Shown piece after piece: positions 9,417 to 16,747 of a DNA stretch of 45,164 nucleotides. Below the pieces are notes generated by a model. That model saw only the letters and a program-made list of their open reading frames with translations. It was not told the DNA's origin and made no database searches. The DNA comes from an uncultured Veillonellaceae bacterium (GTDB lineage: Bacteria; Bacillota; Negativicutes; Selenomonadales; Selenomonadaceae). The stretch lies in the NCBI GenBank assembly GCA_900315575.1, contig OMZR01000004.1, positions 1-45,164 of the forward strand. The letters run 5' to 3'. Position 1 is the stretch's first letter. Every line of letters starts with the position of its first letter. A program made the position numbers and the translations under genes.

Positions 9417-10391
9417 ATGGCAGCATCACCAGCACCAGCACAACAGCCGGAAACGTCGGGAGACAAGAAAGGCATTCTCCTCGAAACCGGCACGAATGAA
9501 TTTGAAATCGTCGAGTTCAGCATCGGCAATGTCCATTACGGCATCAACGTTGCCAAGGTCCGCGAGGTCATCACGCGCGCACCGGTTACGGCCATGCCAC
9601 AGGCACATCCGTACGTCGACGGCCTCTTCACGCTCCGCGGCAAGGCCATCCCGCTCGTCAACCTGCCGCGCTGCCTCAACGTGCAGACGGCGGACGAGCC
9701 GAAGAACATCATCGTCACGGAAATCAACAACTACAACATCGGCTTCCTCGTCGGCAATGTCTCGCGCATCCACCGCATTTCGTGGAAGGACATGGAACCG
9801 GCGCCGGAGGTCGGCGACCAGTCCCGCGTCGTCGGCATCGTCAAGATGAAGGACCGCATCGTCCTGCTCCTCGACTTCGAGACGATCATCGCCGAGATCA
9901 ATCCGGAGATCAACGCAAAGCTCACGACGTTCGAAGAAGCGACAGAAGATACGAAGGACAAGCGTTCCGACGTCCATGTCGTCGTCGCCGAGGACTCCGC
10001 GATGCTCCGCGACCTGCTCGTCACGACGTTGCATGAGAGCGGCTACCGCTTCGTGCGTGACTTCGGCAATGGCCAGGATGCCTGGGACTACCTGCAGGGC
10101 CTCGCAAAGAAAGACGGTCCGATCGAAGACCACGTCCGCGTCATCGTCTCCGACGTCGAGATGCCGAAGATGGACGGCCATCGCCTGCTGAAGCTCGTCC
10201 GCGATGACGACCGCCTGCACGACGTTCCGTTCGTCCTGTTCTCTTCGCTGATCAGCGAAGAGATGCGCCGCAAAGGCGAAGACCTCGGTGCCTCGGGCCA
10301 GATCTCGAAACCAGAAATCAACCAGCTCATCGACCTCCTCGACAACCTCATCTTCGGCAAGCCGCTGAAGAAGGATGGAGACGAAGGCTGA
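9417..10391 (+). CDS. cheV: chemotaxis coupling/response protein CheV
   Basis: CheV joins a CheW-like coupling domain to a receiver domain and tunes receptor-CheA signalling. It is 324 residues. After a short Ala/Pro-rich tail, the CheW domain spans about 22-165 (NEFEIVEFSIGNVHYGINV at its start, FTLRGKAIPLVNLP inside). The receiver spans about 185-315, with acidic pocket VVVAEDSAMLRDLL, phospho-acceptor Asp246 in VIVSDVEMPKMDG and the Lys of ISKPEI. A G-rich GGGGG at 9405-9409 is the only ribosome-binding candidate. It stands alone with its own terminator, apart from the chemotaxis genes 2 kb away. Confidence 0.93.
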   Translation: MAASPAPAQQPETSGDKKGILLETGTNEFEIVEFSIGNVHYGINVAKVREVITRAPVTAMPQAHPYVDGLFTLRGKAIPLVNLPRCLNVQTADEPKNIIVTEINNYNIGFLVGNVSRIHRISWKDMEPAPEVGDQSRVVGIVKMKDRIVLLLDFETIIAEINPEINAKLTTFEEATEDTKDKRSDVHVVVAEDSAMLRDLLVTTLHESGYRFVRDFGNGQDAWDYLQGLAKKDGPIEDHVRVIVSDVEMPKMDGHRLLKLVRDDDRLHDVPFVLFSSLISEEMRRKGEDLGASGQISKPEINQLIDLLDNLIFGKPLKKDGDEG

Positions 10392-10415
10392 GCAAGGAAA
10401 ATGTAATTTTGAAGG

Positions 10416-10452
10416 GCCGCTGCGTGCAGATGACATGCAGCGGCTTTTTGTT
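10416..10452 (+). terminator. intrinsic terminator of cheV
   Basis: The 11-pair stem 10416-10426 (GCCGCTGCGTG) with 10434-10444 (CATGCAGCGGC) has one G-T wobble and is followed by TTTTTGTTTT. It lies 25 bases after the cheV stop. Confidence 0.9.
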
Positions 10453-10499
10453 TTCCAAGCATGGCTTATGATGTATCCATGTATACATGTAAACCTAAC

Positions 10500-10528
10500 T
10501 TGACAGCGCTCCTATCGTGCAATATAAT
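10500..10528 (+). promoter_or_regulatory. consensus sigma-70 promoter ahead of the amt leader
   Basis: TTGACA (10500-10505), a 17-base spacer and TATAAT (10523-10528) match the consensus at all 12 positions. Transcription should start near 10535. The first gene downstream (ammonium transporter) starts only at 10764, so the transcript has a leader of about 230 bases, interrupted by a terminator-like hairpin. Confidence 0.88.
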
Positions 10529-10534
10529 GAACGC

Positions 10535-10763
10535 ATCAGCAAGAGCAAAGAGGCAATGGAGCCCACGCAGTCTACGGTACCAGACTGCGTGGGCTTTTGT
10601 TTCTCCTCCGCTGGTAAACACATTATCTGTCAAAGCAGGGACAACGGCGTCCCGCCGCTGGGCAGCTCCCCCTCACAGGCTGCTCTTTTGACGGGATGCT
10701 TTTCTTTTCTCTGCTTCCCCCTGCAATCGTAGTTTTTTCATAAAGTGAAAGGATTTGGTATTT
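10535..10763 (+). promoter_or_regulatory. structured leader of amt-glnK, likely attenuation region
   Basis: Three structures follow one another. First is a perfect 13-pair hairpin with CTTTTGTTT tail (10561-10573 with 10582-10594). Second is a 5-pair hairpin with hexaloop AACGGC (10638-10653). Third is a 7-pair hairpin followed by TTTT (10660-10666 with 10679-10685). CGGCG (10645-10649) can alternatively pair with CGCCG (10653-10657), so the second structure has a competing fold. No open frame of note is present. The arrangement suggests conditional termination, or a short RNA of about 65 bases made from the promoter at 10500. Which of these applies cannot be settled by eye. Confidence 0.55.
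10561..10600 (+). terminator. terminator-like hairpin within the amt leader
   Basis: GCCCACGCAGTCT (10561-10573) and AGACTGCGTGGGC (10582-10594) form a perfect 13-pair stem with an 8-base loop, followed by TTTTGTTT. It begins about 26 bases after the predicted transcription start. Confidence 0.8.
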
Positions 10764-12086
10764 ATGATCGACACGGGCGATACGGCCTGGGTCCTCATCA
10801 GCGCGGCCCTGGTATTCATCATGACCCCCGGCCTCGGGTTCTTCTATGGCGGCATGGTCCGCAGCAAGAATGTGCTCACGACCATCATGCAGAGCTTCTT
10901 CATCGTGGCGATGATCTCGGTGGAGTGGATGATTCTCGGCTACACGATGACGTTTGGCACAGACATCAATGGCTTCATCGGCAGCCTCGAGAAGTTCGGC
11001 CTCGCGAATGTCGGCCTCAACGTGCTCGAGGGCGGCACGATTCCGGAACTCGCGTTCGTCGCGTTCCAGTGCATGTTCGCCGTCATCACGCCGGCGCTCA
11101 TCACGGGCGCATTTGCGGAGCGCGTGAAGTTCCGCGCGTTCACGCTCTTCATCCTGCTCTGGGCGATTCTCATTTACAACCCGATGGCGCATTGGGTCTG
11201 GGGCGGCGGCTTCCTCGCGGAGCTCGGCGCACTTGACTTCGCCGGCGGCCTCGTCATCCACATTCTCTCGGGTGTCTCGGGCCTCACGCTCTGCATGCTG
11301 ATCGGCAAGCGCAAGGGCTATGGCAAGTCGGCCATGCTGCCGCACAATCTGCCGATGACGGTGCTCGGCGCGACGCTTCTCTGGTTCGGCTGGTTCGGTT
11401 TCAATGCGGGCTCGGCGCTCGGCGCGAACGGCCTCGCAGCAAATGCCTTCATCGCTTCGCAGGGCGCGGCAGCGGCCGCGACGGTCAGCTGGGTGCTCCT
11501 TGAGTGGGTGCGCAGCGGCAAGCCGACGGTGCTCGGCGCAGCTTCCGGCTGCATCGCGGGCCTCGTTGCCATCACGCCGGCGGCCGGCTTTGTCGAGCCG
11601 ATGCCTGCCATCTTGATCGGCTTCATCGGCGGCGGCGTCTGCTACTTCGCCGTGGCAGTGCTCAAAGAGAAAATGGGCTACGATGATTCCCTCGATGCGT
11701 TCGGCGTCCACGGCCTCGGCGGCACGTGGGGCTCCATCGCGACGGGCCTCTTCGCGACGACGGCGGTCAACCCGGACGGCGCAAATGGCCTGTTCTACGG
11801 CGAGACGCACCTCCTGATGGCACAGATCATTTCGACGGTCGTTGCCTATGCGCTCGCGATTGGTGGCACGTTCATCCTCTACAAGATTGTCAACGCCATC
11901 ACGCCGTTCCGCGCGGACGATTCGGAAGAGCTCGCAGGCCTCGACATCGTCGAGCACGGCGAGCATGGCTATACGGGCGACACGTTCTCGGCGAGCCCGA
12001 CGATGCTCGGCACGTTCCTCGGCGAGGAAGACAGCCCTGCGATGTTCCAGGCATCCGTCCTTGATCATCCGAATCCAGGAAGGTGA
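10764..12086 (+). CDS. amtB: ammonium transporter, Amt/MEP/Rh family
   Basis: Membrane channel for ammonium uptake. It is 440 residues with about 11 membrane spans and no cleavable signal. Family marks are TPGLGFFYGGMVRSKN at the N-terminus, the first pore histidine in LDFAGGLVIHILSG, the second in FGVHGLGGTWGSIATGLFA, and the cytoplasmic tail. The start was set to the ATG at 10764, 10 bases after GAAAGGA; an in-frame TTG at 10755 is too close to that site. glnK follows 11 bases after the stop, the classical pairing in which GlnK plugs the transporter when nitrogen is sufficient. Expression is probably set by the long leader upstream. Confidence 0.96.
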   Translation: MIDTGDTAWVLISAALVFIMTPGLGFFYGGMVRSKNVLTTIMQSFFIVAMISVEWMILGYTMTFGTDINGFIGSLEKFGLANVGLNVLEGGTIPELAFVAFQCMFAVITPALITGAFAERVKFRAFTLFILLWAILIYNPMAHWVWGGGFLAELGALDFAGGLVIHILSGVSGLTLCMLIGKRKGYGKSAMLPHNLPMTVLGATLLWFGWFGFNAGSALGANGLAANAFIASQGAAAAATVSWVLLEWVRSGKPTVLGAASGCIAGLVAITPAAGFVEPMPAILIGFIGGGVCYFAVAVLKEKMGYDDSLDAFGVHGLGGTWGSIATGLFATTAVNPDGANGLFYGETHLLMAQIISTVVAYALAIGGTFILYKIVNAITPFRADDSEELAGLDIVEHGEHGYTGDTFSASPTMLGTFLGEEDSPAMFQASVLDHPNPGR

Positions 12087-12097
12087 GGCATAACATC

Positions 12098-12457
12098 ATG
12101 GAACTTACAAAAGTAGAAATCATCACGCGTACGAGCAAGCTCGAGGAGCTTAAGGAAGCTCTCAATAAGATTGGCGTGCTCGGCATGACAGTCAGCCAGG
12201 TCTATGGCTGCGGCCTGCAGAAGGGCCATCGCGAAATCTATCGCGGCCAGGCGTATGAGATCAACCTCGTGCCGAAGATCAAGGTCGAGACGGTCATCTG
12301 CGAAATCCCGGTCGAGCGCGTGCTCGAAGTTGCGGAGAAAGTCCTCAAGACGGGCAAGGTCGGTGACGGCAAGATCTTTGTCTACAAGCTCAGCGATGCC
12401 GTGCGCATCCGCACGGGCGACCGGGGCCCGGAAGCCATCATGGACGAAAAATCATGA
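12098..12457 (+). CDS. glnK: P-II nitrogen regulatory protein GlnK
   Basis: Trimeric sensor of ATP/ADP and 2-oxoglutarate that binds AmtB. It is 119 residues. The T-loop keeps the tyrosine used for uridylylation in other bacteria (Tyr53 in YRGQAYEINLVPKI, aligned with the usual Tyr51). The nucleotide-binding B-loop (TGKVGDGKIFV) and C-terminal VRIRTGDRGPEA are intact. AAGGTGAGG (12080-12088) precedes the ATG. It is the most canonical of the three P-II proteins in this window. Confidence 0.96.
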   Translation: MELTKVEIITRTSKLEELKEALNKIGVLGMTVSQVYGCGLQKGHREIYRGQAYEINLVPKIKVETVICEIPVERVLEVAEKVLKTGKVGDGKIFVYKLSDAVRIRTGDRGPEAIMDEKS

Positions 12458-12498
12458 AAATTTAATCGGAGCAGAAAATCTGCTTCCCTGTGACAAAA

Positions 12499-12545
12499 AA
12501 CGGACAATAGATAGGTAAAAAGCCTTGAGATTGCCCGTTTTTTTT
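12499..12545 (+). terminator. intrinsic terminator of amt-glnK
   Basis: AACGGACAAT (12499-12508) pairs with ATTGCCCGTT (12530-12539) with one A-C mismatch. The loop contains a small AGGT/GCCT stem. A tract of eight T follows, and A residues precede the stem. Confidence 0.8.
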
Positions 12546-12679
12546 GTTATCCTGTAGAGAGACGTAAAAAGAAAAGAATCTTGCGATTGCGGCAGGGATT
12601 TTCCACCGCTTTATCGAATATTCTTCTGTAAAAGCCATCGTGAATTGATTTTTTGAAAAATAAAAGCAGGTGAGCATTT

Positions 12680-13543
12680 ATGGAAAAGGTCAAGATCATG
12701 ATTGTCGACGACTCCCGCGTGAGCCGCGTCATGCTGGCCAATGAACTGAATCGCACGAATTTCGAAGTCGTCGCCCAGGCCAAGAATGCAGCAGAGGCCG
12801 TCGAGCTCTATGAAAAGCACCATCCAGCGCTCGTGACAATGGATATGAACCTCCCGGATGCCGACGGACTCGAATGCAGCCGCCGCATCTACGAGATCGA
12901 CCCGGCAGCGAAGATCGTCATGATTTCGGCGATGAAGGACGCGAGCCTCATGGCGCGCGGCCGCGAGATCGGCATCAGCGCGTTCCTGCAGAAGCCGGTC
13001 AGCACGAACGACCTCATCGACACGCTCATGGCGCTCTGCCAGACGGAGGTCGGCAAGGTCGCGGTACTCCGGGAGTCGTATGCGAAGGCGTTCGTCAAGG
13101 CGCTCCAGCAGGGCATCTTCAGCATCACGGGCCTCCACAGCGAGGTCACGCTCGAGCTCGACAACCGGCGCTTCCTTGACGTCAGCGGCGTCGCCGTCAT
13201 CATCGGCCTGACGGGCTATCCGCAGGGCCGCGCAATCTTCTACCTCGATGCGGAGACGATGCACAAGGTTTCGGCCATCATGCTCGGCGAGGACAGCGTT
13301 GACAACGTCTCGGAAGACGAGGCTATCGATGGCGTCGAAGAGGCGGCGAATATCATCGTCGGCCGTGGCGTCTCGAACATCAACAACATCTTCAAGGACA
13401 AGGAGATGCGCATCACGCCGCCGGGCACGATCAGCGGTACGAACATCCGCATCGCAAGCCCGAAGCTCACGACCTTCAAGATCCAGGCGGCAACGCGCGC
13501 GGGCAACATTTACATGAACATCGGTTTTGCAGAGGGAGAATGA
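12680..13543 (+). CDS. CheY receiver fused to CheX-type phosphatase domain
   Basis: Residues 1-120 are a CheY-like receiver with acidic pocket Asp10-Asp11, phospho-acceptor Asp55 (VTMDMNLPDADG) and Lys in FLQKPVS. Residues about 135-287 are a CheC/CheX-type domain with one ExxN catalytic signature, Glu221-Ala-Ala-Asn224 in EEAANIIVGRGVSN. CheX domains dephosphorylate CheY-P, so this protein may act on itself, on a partner receiver, or be regulated by phosphorylation. Its neighbour is a separate CheX, then a chemoreceptor. The start follows AAGCAGGTGAG with suitable spacing. Family assignment is firm; the combined function is inferred. Confidence 0.85.
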   Translation: MEKVKIMIVDDSRVSRVMLANELNRTNFEVVAQAKNAAEAVELYEKHHPALVTMDMNLPDADGLECSRRIYEIDPAAKIVMISAMKDASLMARGREIGISAFLQKPVSTNDLIDTLMALCQTEVGKVAVLRESYAKAFVKALQQGIFSITGLHSEVTLELDNRRFLDVSGVAVIIGLTGYPQGRAIFYLDAETMHKVSAIMLGEDSVDNVSEDEAIDGVEEAANIIVGRGVSNINNIFKDKEMRITPPGTISGTNIRIASPKLTTFKIQAATRAGNIYMNIGFAEGE

Positions 13544-13550
13544 ACGATAT

Positions 13551-14015
13551 ATGGATGCAAAATTAGTGAATCCGTTTGTGAATGCGGTTGAAGCCGTCCT
13601 GCCGCAGATGGGATTCCCTGCTCCGACGCGAAAGTCGCTCAACGTAAAGCAAAAGAACGTCGAGGGGCTCGGGGTTTCCGTCATCGTGGGCTTCACGAAG
13701 CAGCTGCGCGGCAACGTCGTTTACAATATGGATGAAGAAACAGCGAAATTCATCGCATCGAAGATGATGATGGGCATGCCTGTCGCGGAGTTTGATGCGA
13801 TGGCGCAGAGCGCGATTTCGGAAATGAGCAACATGCTCACGGCGACGGCCGCGACGAATCTCGCAGGTCTCTCGCTCGAGGTCGATATTTCAACGCCGAG
13901 CCTTTCCATTGGCCAGGGATTCCAGATGAAGATCAGCGACGGCCCGTATCTGACGGTCGCCATGGATGTCGAAGGGCATTTGCTCGAAGTGGACATCGCC
14001 GTCGAGCAGCAGTGA
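13551..14015 (+). CDS. cheX: chemotaxis protein CheX (CheY-P phosphatase)
   Basis: A 154-residue stand-alone CheX. It opens MDAKLVNPFVNAVEAVLPQMG and carries the catalytic ExxN as Glu91-Met-Ser-Asn94 in ISEMSNMLTATA. The C-terminal strands (PYLTVAMDVEGHLLEVDIAV) match the family. The start is the ATG at 13551, 7 bases past the stop of the fusion gene, with AGAGGGAGAA upstream. A TTG 24 bases earlier is in frame but lies inside the ribosome binding region. Expected role: signal termination in chemotaxis together with the upstream CheY-CheX fusion. Confidence 0.9.
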   Translation: MDAKLVNPFVNAVEAVLPQMGFPAPTRKSLNVKQKNVEGLGVSVIVGFTKQLRGNVVYNMDEETAKFIASKMMMGMPVAEFDAMAQSAISEMSNMLTATAATNLAGLSLEVDISTPSLSIGQGFQMKISDGPYLTVAMDVEGHLLEVDIAVEQQ

Positions 14016-14104
14016 CGGGGAAATCACGGCTGCCGTTTTTCAGAGATTGTTGTGAAAAGGGAACAAGAAGAGATAAAGGGGAAAGATAAAAAACAACAAT
14101 ACCC

Positions 14105-14136
14105 GGGGGCATGGGGGAGTGCCCCCCCTTTTTTCA
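14105..14136 (+). terminator. terminator-like G-rich hairpin just before the chemoreceptor
   Basis: GGGGGCA (14105-14111) pairs with TGCCCCC (14120-14126) around an 8-base loop, and TTTTTT follows at 14129-14134. The chemoreceptor ribosome binding site AGGAGGGG starts immediately after (14136). It may end the cheX transcript partially or shape translation of the receptor gene. Confidence 0.6.
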
Positions 14137-14153
14137 GGAGGGGTCAATTCATT

Positions 14154-16169
14154 ATGAAGCTCAACAGTTTGAAGACGAAATTCCTAGCGGCATTCCTGCC
14201 GATTTTCTTGGGGAGCTTCCTGGTCTTCTTCGGCATCAGCTATTACATGTCGAGCCAGGAGCTCATCCAGGATGCCGATACGATTTCATCGAAGATCGGC
14301 CAGGCGGCCGCTAACGACATCGAAAAGCAGTTCCAGCGTCATACGATGCAGATCGAGGGCCTGTCGCGCGACAGTGCGCTGATCGGCGGTTCGAAAGAAC
14401 AGATTGTTGCAGAACTTGCGCATTACAAGAAGACGGCGGGCGACGGCTTTGCCATGCTCGCGTACTCGACCGTGGACGGCCAGGCCGTGAGCGACAAGGG
14501 CGTCGACATGGATCGCTCGACGCGCGAGTACATCAAGAAGGTCCGCGAGACGAAGCAGCCGTACATGACGGGGCCATCTGTTTCTGGCACGAGCGGCAAG
14601 CTCATCACGATCATCGCCTATCCGGTGCTCGATCGCAGTGACAACCTCGTCGGCATCGTCTACGGCACGGTCGAGCTCGAGGACATCAATGACATCGTCG
14701 GCAAGATCCAGTACATGGAGACGGGCCACGTCTACATCGCCGATCAGGACGGCATCACGATTGCCTATGCGCAGCAGCCGGAAGATGTCGGCAAGATGGA
14801 TCTGACGCAGACGGAGACGAATGGCAAGACGATTGACCAGAAGCTCGTCGATGGCTTCAAGCAGGCGGTCAGCACGCACCAGCAGATTTCGACGGAGTAC
14901 ACGACGTCGAAAGGCGATGCGTCGCAAGCCGTGCTGACGCCAATCGACCTCGGAGTCCGTACGTGGGTGGCCGTCGCGGTCGCGCCGATGTCCGAGGTGC
15001 GCGGCAACGCCTACACGCTTGCAAAGATTCTCGCAGGCGTCGGCATCCTCATGCTGATTTTCATCACGGTGGCCATCTACGTACTCGCGACGAAGATGAG
15101 CCGCCCCATCGAGGTTGTCAAGGAAGAATGTGACATCATCAACAGCGGCGATTTGCGCGAGCGTCCGCTCTGCTATGAGGCAGATGACGAACTCGGCGCC
15201 CTCGCAAAGGGCTTCGCGCAGATGCGCGAGACGATGCGCAGCCTGCTCGCGGAAATCTCGAAGCACGCGGAGCGCGTCTCGGCGTCGTCTGAGGAACTCA
15301 CGGCGGCGGCGCATCAGACGGCAGATGCTGCGACGATGTCGGCCAACCAGGTCGCGGACATCGCCGAGGGCATCAACCACCAGTCCGAGTCCATCGCGAC
15401 GGCGAACGCGGCCGTGCAGGATATCTCGGGCCAGTCGGAGCAGGTCTCGACGAATGCGGACGCCATCGCGGCCGTCACGGACATGACGGTCGCCGAGGTC
15501 GGCCGCGGCAAGGATGCCGTGCAGGACATTGTCCATGCGATGGATGCCATCAACACGGGCACGGATACGGTGCAGAACTCCATCAAGAAGCTCGCAAAGC
15601 AGTCCGAGGAAATCAGCCAGATTGTCGATGTCATCTCGGGCATCGCGGAGCAGACGAACCTCCTCGCGCTCAACGCGGCCATCGAGGCGGCGCGCGCCGG
15701 CGAGGCCGGCCGCGGCTTTGCCGTCGTCGCGGATGAAGTCCGCAAGCTCGCCGAGGAATCTGCTACGTCGTCGCAGAAGATTGCCGAGCTCGTCGGCAAG
15801 ATTCAGGAAGACATGAAGGAAGCCGTCGAAGCAAGCGACCAGAGCTCGCAGAGCGTCGAAGGTTCCCGCCAGTCCGTCGAAGAGGCCAACAAGATCTTCG
15901 AATCCATCCAGGTCTCCATCGAAGCGCTGGCAGGTGGCATCCGCGACGTCTCGACGAGCATCCAGACCATCTCGGATGGCACGAAGTCGATGGCCGCGGA
16001 GACGGAGAGCATCGCGAAAATCAGCCACGAGAACGCTTCGCGTACGCAGAGCGTCTCGGCAACGACGGAGGAACAGTCCGCGTCGAGCCAGGAAATCGCG
16101 GCTTCGACGCGCGTCCTCGCCGAACTCGCGCAGGAGCTCCAGGCCAACGTTCAGAAATTCCAGCTTTGA
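14154..16169 (+). CDS. methyl-accepting chemotaxis protein with dCache-type sensor
   Basis: Membrane chemoreceptor of 671 residues. TM1 spans about 8-31, an extracytoplasmic double-Cache-like sensor about 35-285 ([31 protein letters not shown]), TM2 about 291-314, HAMP to about 367, and then a long coiled-coil signalling domain. The highly conserved hairpin tip [19 protein letters not shown] followed by [15 protein letters not shown] lies near 498-535. The start was placed at the ATG 14154 ([10 protein letters not shown]) after AGGAGGGG; the frame stays open farther upstream through the hairpin. The ligand cannot be told; Cache sensors often bind amino or organic acids. Confidence 0.94.
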   Translation: MKLNSLKTKFLAAFLPIFLGSFLVFFGISYYMSSQELIQDADTISSKIGQAAANDIEKQFQRHTMQIEGLSRDSALIGGSKEQIVAELAHYKKTAGDGFAMLAYSTVDGQAVSDKGVDMDRSTREYIKKVRETKQPYMTGPSVSGTSGKLITIIAYPVLDRSDNLVGIVYGTVELEDINDIVGKIQYMETGHVYIADQDGITIAYAQQPEDVGKMDLTQTETNGKTIDQKLVDGFKQAVSTHQQISTEYTTSKGDASQAVLTPIDLGVRTWVAVAVAPMSEVRGNAYTLAKILAGVGILMLIFITVAIYVLATKMSRPIEVVKEECDIINSGDLRERPLCYEADDELGALAKGFAQMRETMRSLLAEISKHAERVSASSEELTAAAHQTADAATMSANQVADIAEGINHQSESIATANAAVQDISGQSEQVSTNADAIAAVTDMTVAEVGRGKDAVQDIVHAMDAINTGTDTVQNSIKKLAKQSEEISQIVDVISGIAEQTNLLALNAAIEAARAGEAGRGFAVVADEVRKLAEESATSSQKIAELVGKIQEDMKEAVEASDQSSQSVEGSRQSVEEANKIFESIQVSIEALAGGIRDVSTSIQTISDGTKSMAAETESIAKISHENASRTQSVSATTEEQSASSQEIAASTRVLAELAQELQANVQKFQL

Positions 16170-16176
16170 TTTGCAG

Positions 16177-16219
16177 AAATCCGCCAGGGCATGAATTGCA
16201 TGTCCGGGCGGATTTTTTT
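16177..16219 (+). terminator. intrinsic terminator of the chemotaxis unit
   Basis: AAATCCGCCAGG (16177-16188) pairs with CCGGGCGGATTT (16204-16215), with one mismatch, extended by an inner CATG/CATG. The downstream tract is TTTTTTT. It starts 7 bases after the receptor stop. Confidence 0.9.
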
Positions 16220-16220
16220 C

Positions 16221-16249
16221 GTGACAGACCCCCGCAAGCATTGTATAAT
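16221..16249 (+). promoter_or_regulatory. sigma-70 promoter of the DUF1934-argS-rpoE unit
   Basis: GTGACA (16221-16226), 17 bases, then a perfect TATAAT (16244-16249). The predicted start near 16256 leaves a leader of only about 27 bases before the first gene. Confidence 0.82.
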
Positions 16250-16282
16250 AGCAGTTAGTATGTTTTGAAAGGGGGGCTCTGC

Positions 16283-16714
16283 ATGGCAGAGGGAGACCGT
16301 GTGCGCATCCGCATCCACGGGCGGCAACGCGACGATGCCGGTGCGCTGCACGAGAGCCGGACGCAAGCTGTCGGACGGCACGACGCGAAGGGCGGCAAGC
16401 ATTTCTTCCGTTATGAAGACCATGCACTGCTCGAGGGCACGCCCGTGCCGACCGTGCTGAAGCTCGCGCCGGACGGCTTGCTGCTCCTGCGGCGCAGCCC
16501 GCTCGAGCAGCGGCTCGAGTTCGTCCCGCAGGAGGAGCGCACGAGCCTCTACCGCACGCCGTACGGCATGCTGCACCTCGCCGTGCGCACGAAGGAGCTT
16601 TTCTCCGCCTGCCGTGCCGATGGCACGGGACGCATCGAGCTCGTCTATGACCTCTTTGTCGAGGGGCGGTTCCAGAGCAGCAACGAGCTTTCTATCGAAA
16701 TCACGAATGCATGA
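16283..16714 (+). CDS. DUF1934 (YwiB-like) beta-barrel protein
   Basis: A 143-residue protein of the DUF1934 family, predicted to be a small lipocalin-like beta barrel of unknown function. It resembles B. subtilis YwiB, which also lies directly upstream of argS. Family marks include VRIRIHGRQRD, HFFRYEDHALLEGT, RTPYGMLHLAVRTKEL and IELVYDLFVEG. The start is the ATG at 16283, 6 bases after AAAGGGGGG; a TTG at 16265 is in frame but lies before that site. argS follows 33 bases later on the same transcript. A ligand or partner is not known. Confidence 0.85.
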   Translation: MAEGDRVRIRIHGRQRDDAGALHESRTQAVGRHDAKGGKHFFRYEDHALLEGTPVPTVLKLAPDGLLLLRRSPLEQRLEFVPQEERTSLYRTPYGMLHLAVRTKELFSACRADGTGRIELVYDLFVEGRFQSSNELSIEITNA

Positions 16715-16747
16715 TTTGCAGGATATAGATTGAAGGAGGATTTTCTT

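Noticed and set aside
12565-12590. Sigma-28-like promoter before the CheY-CheX gene
   Set aside because: TAAA is followed by TTGCGATT at poor spacing and with a weak match to GCCGATAA, so it is not reported as a feature.
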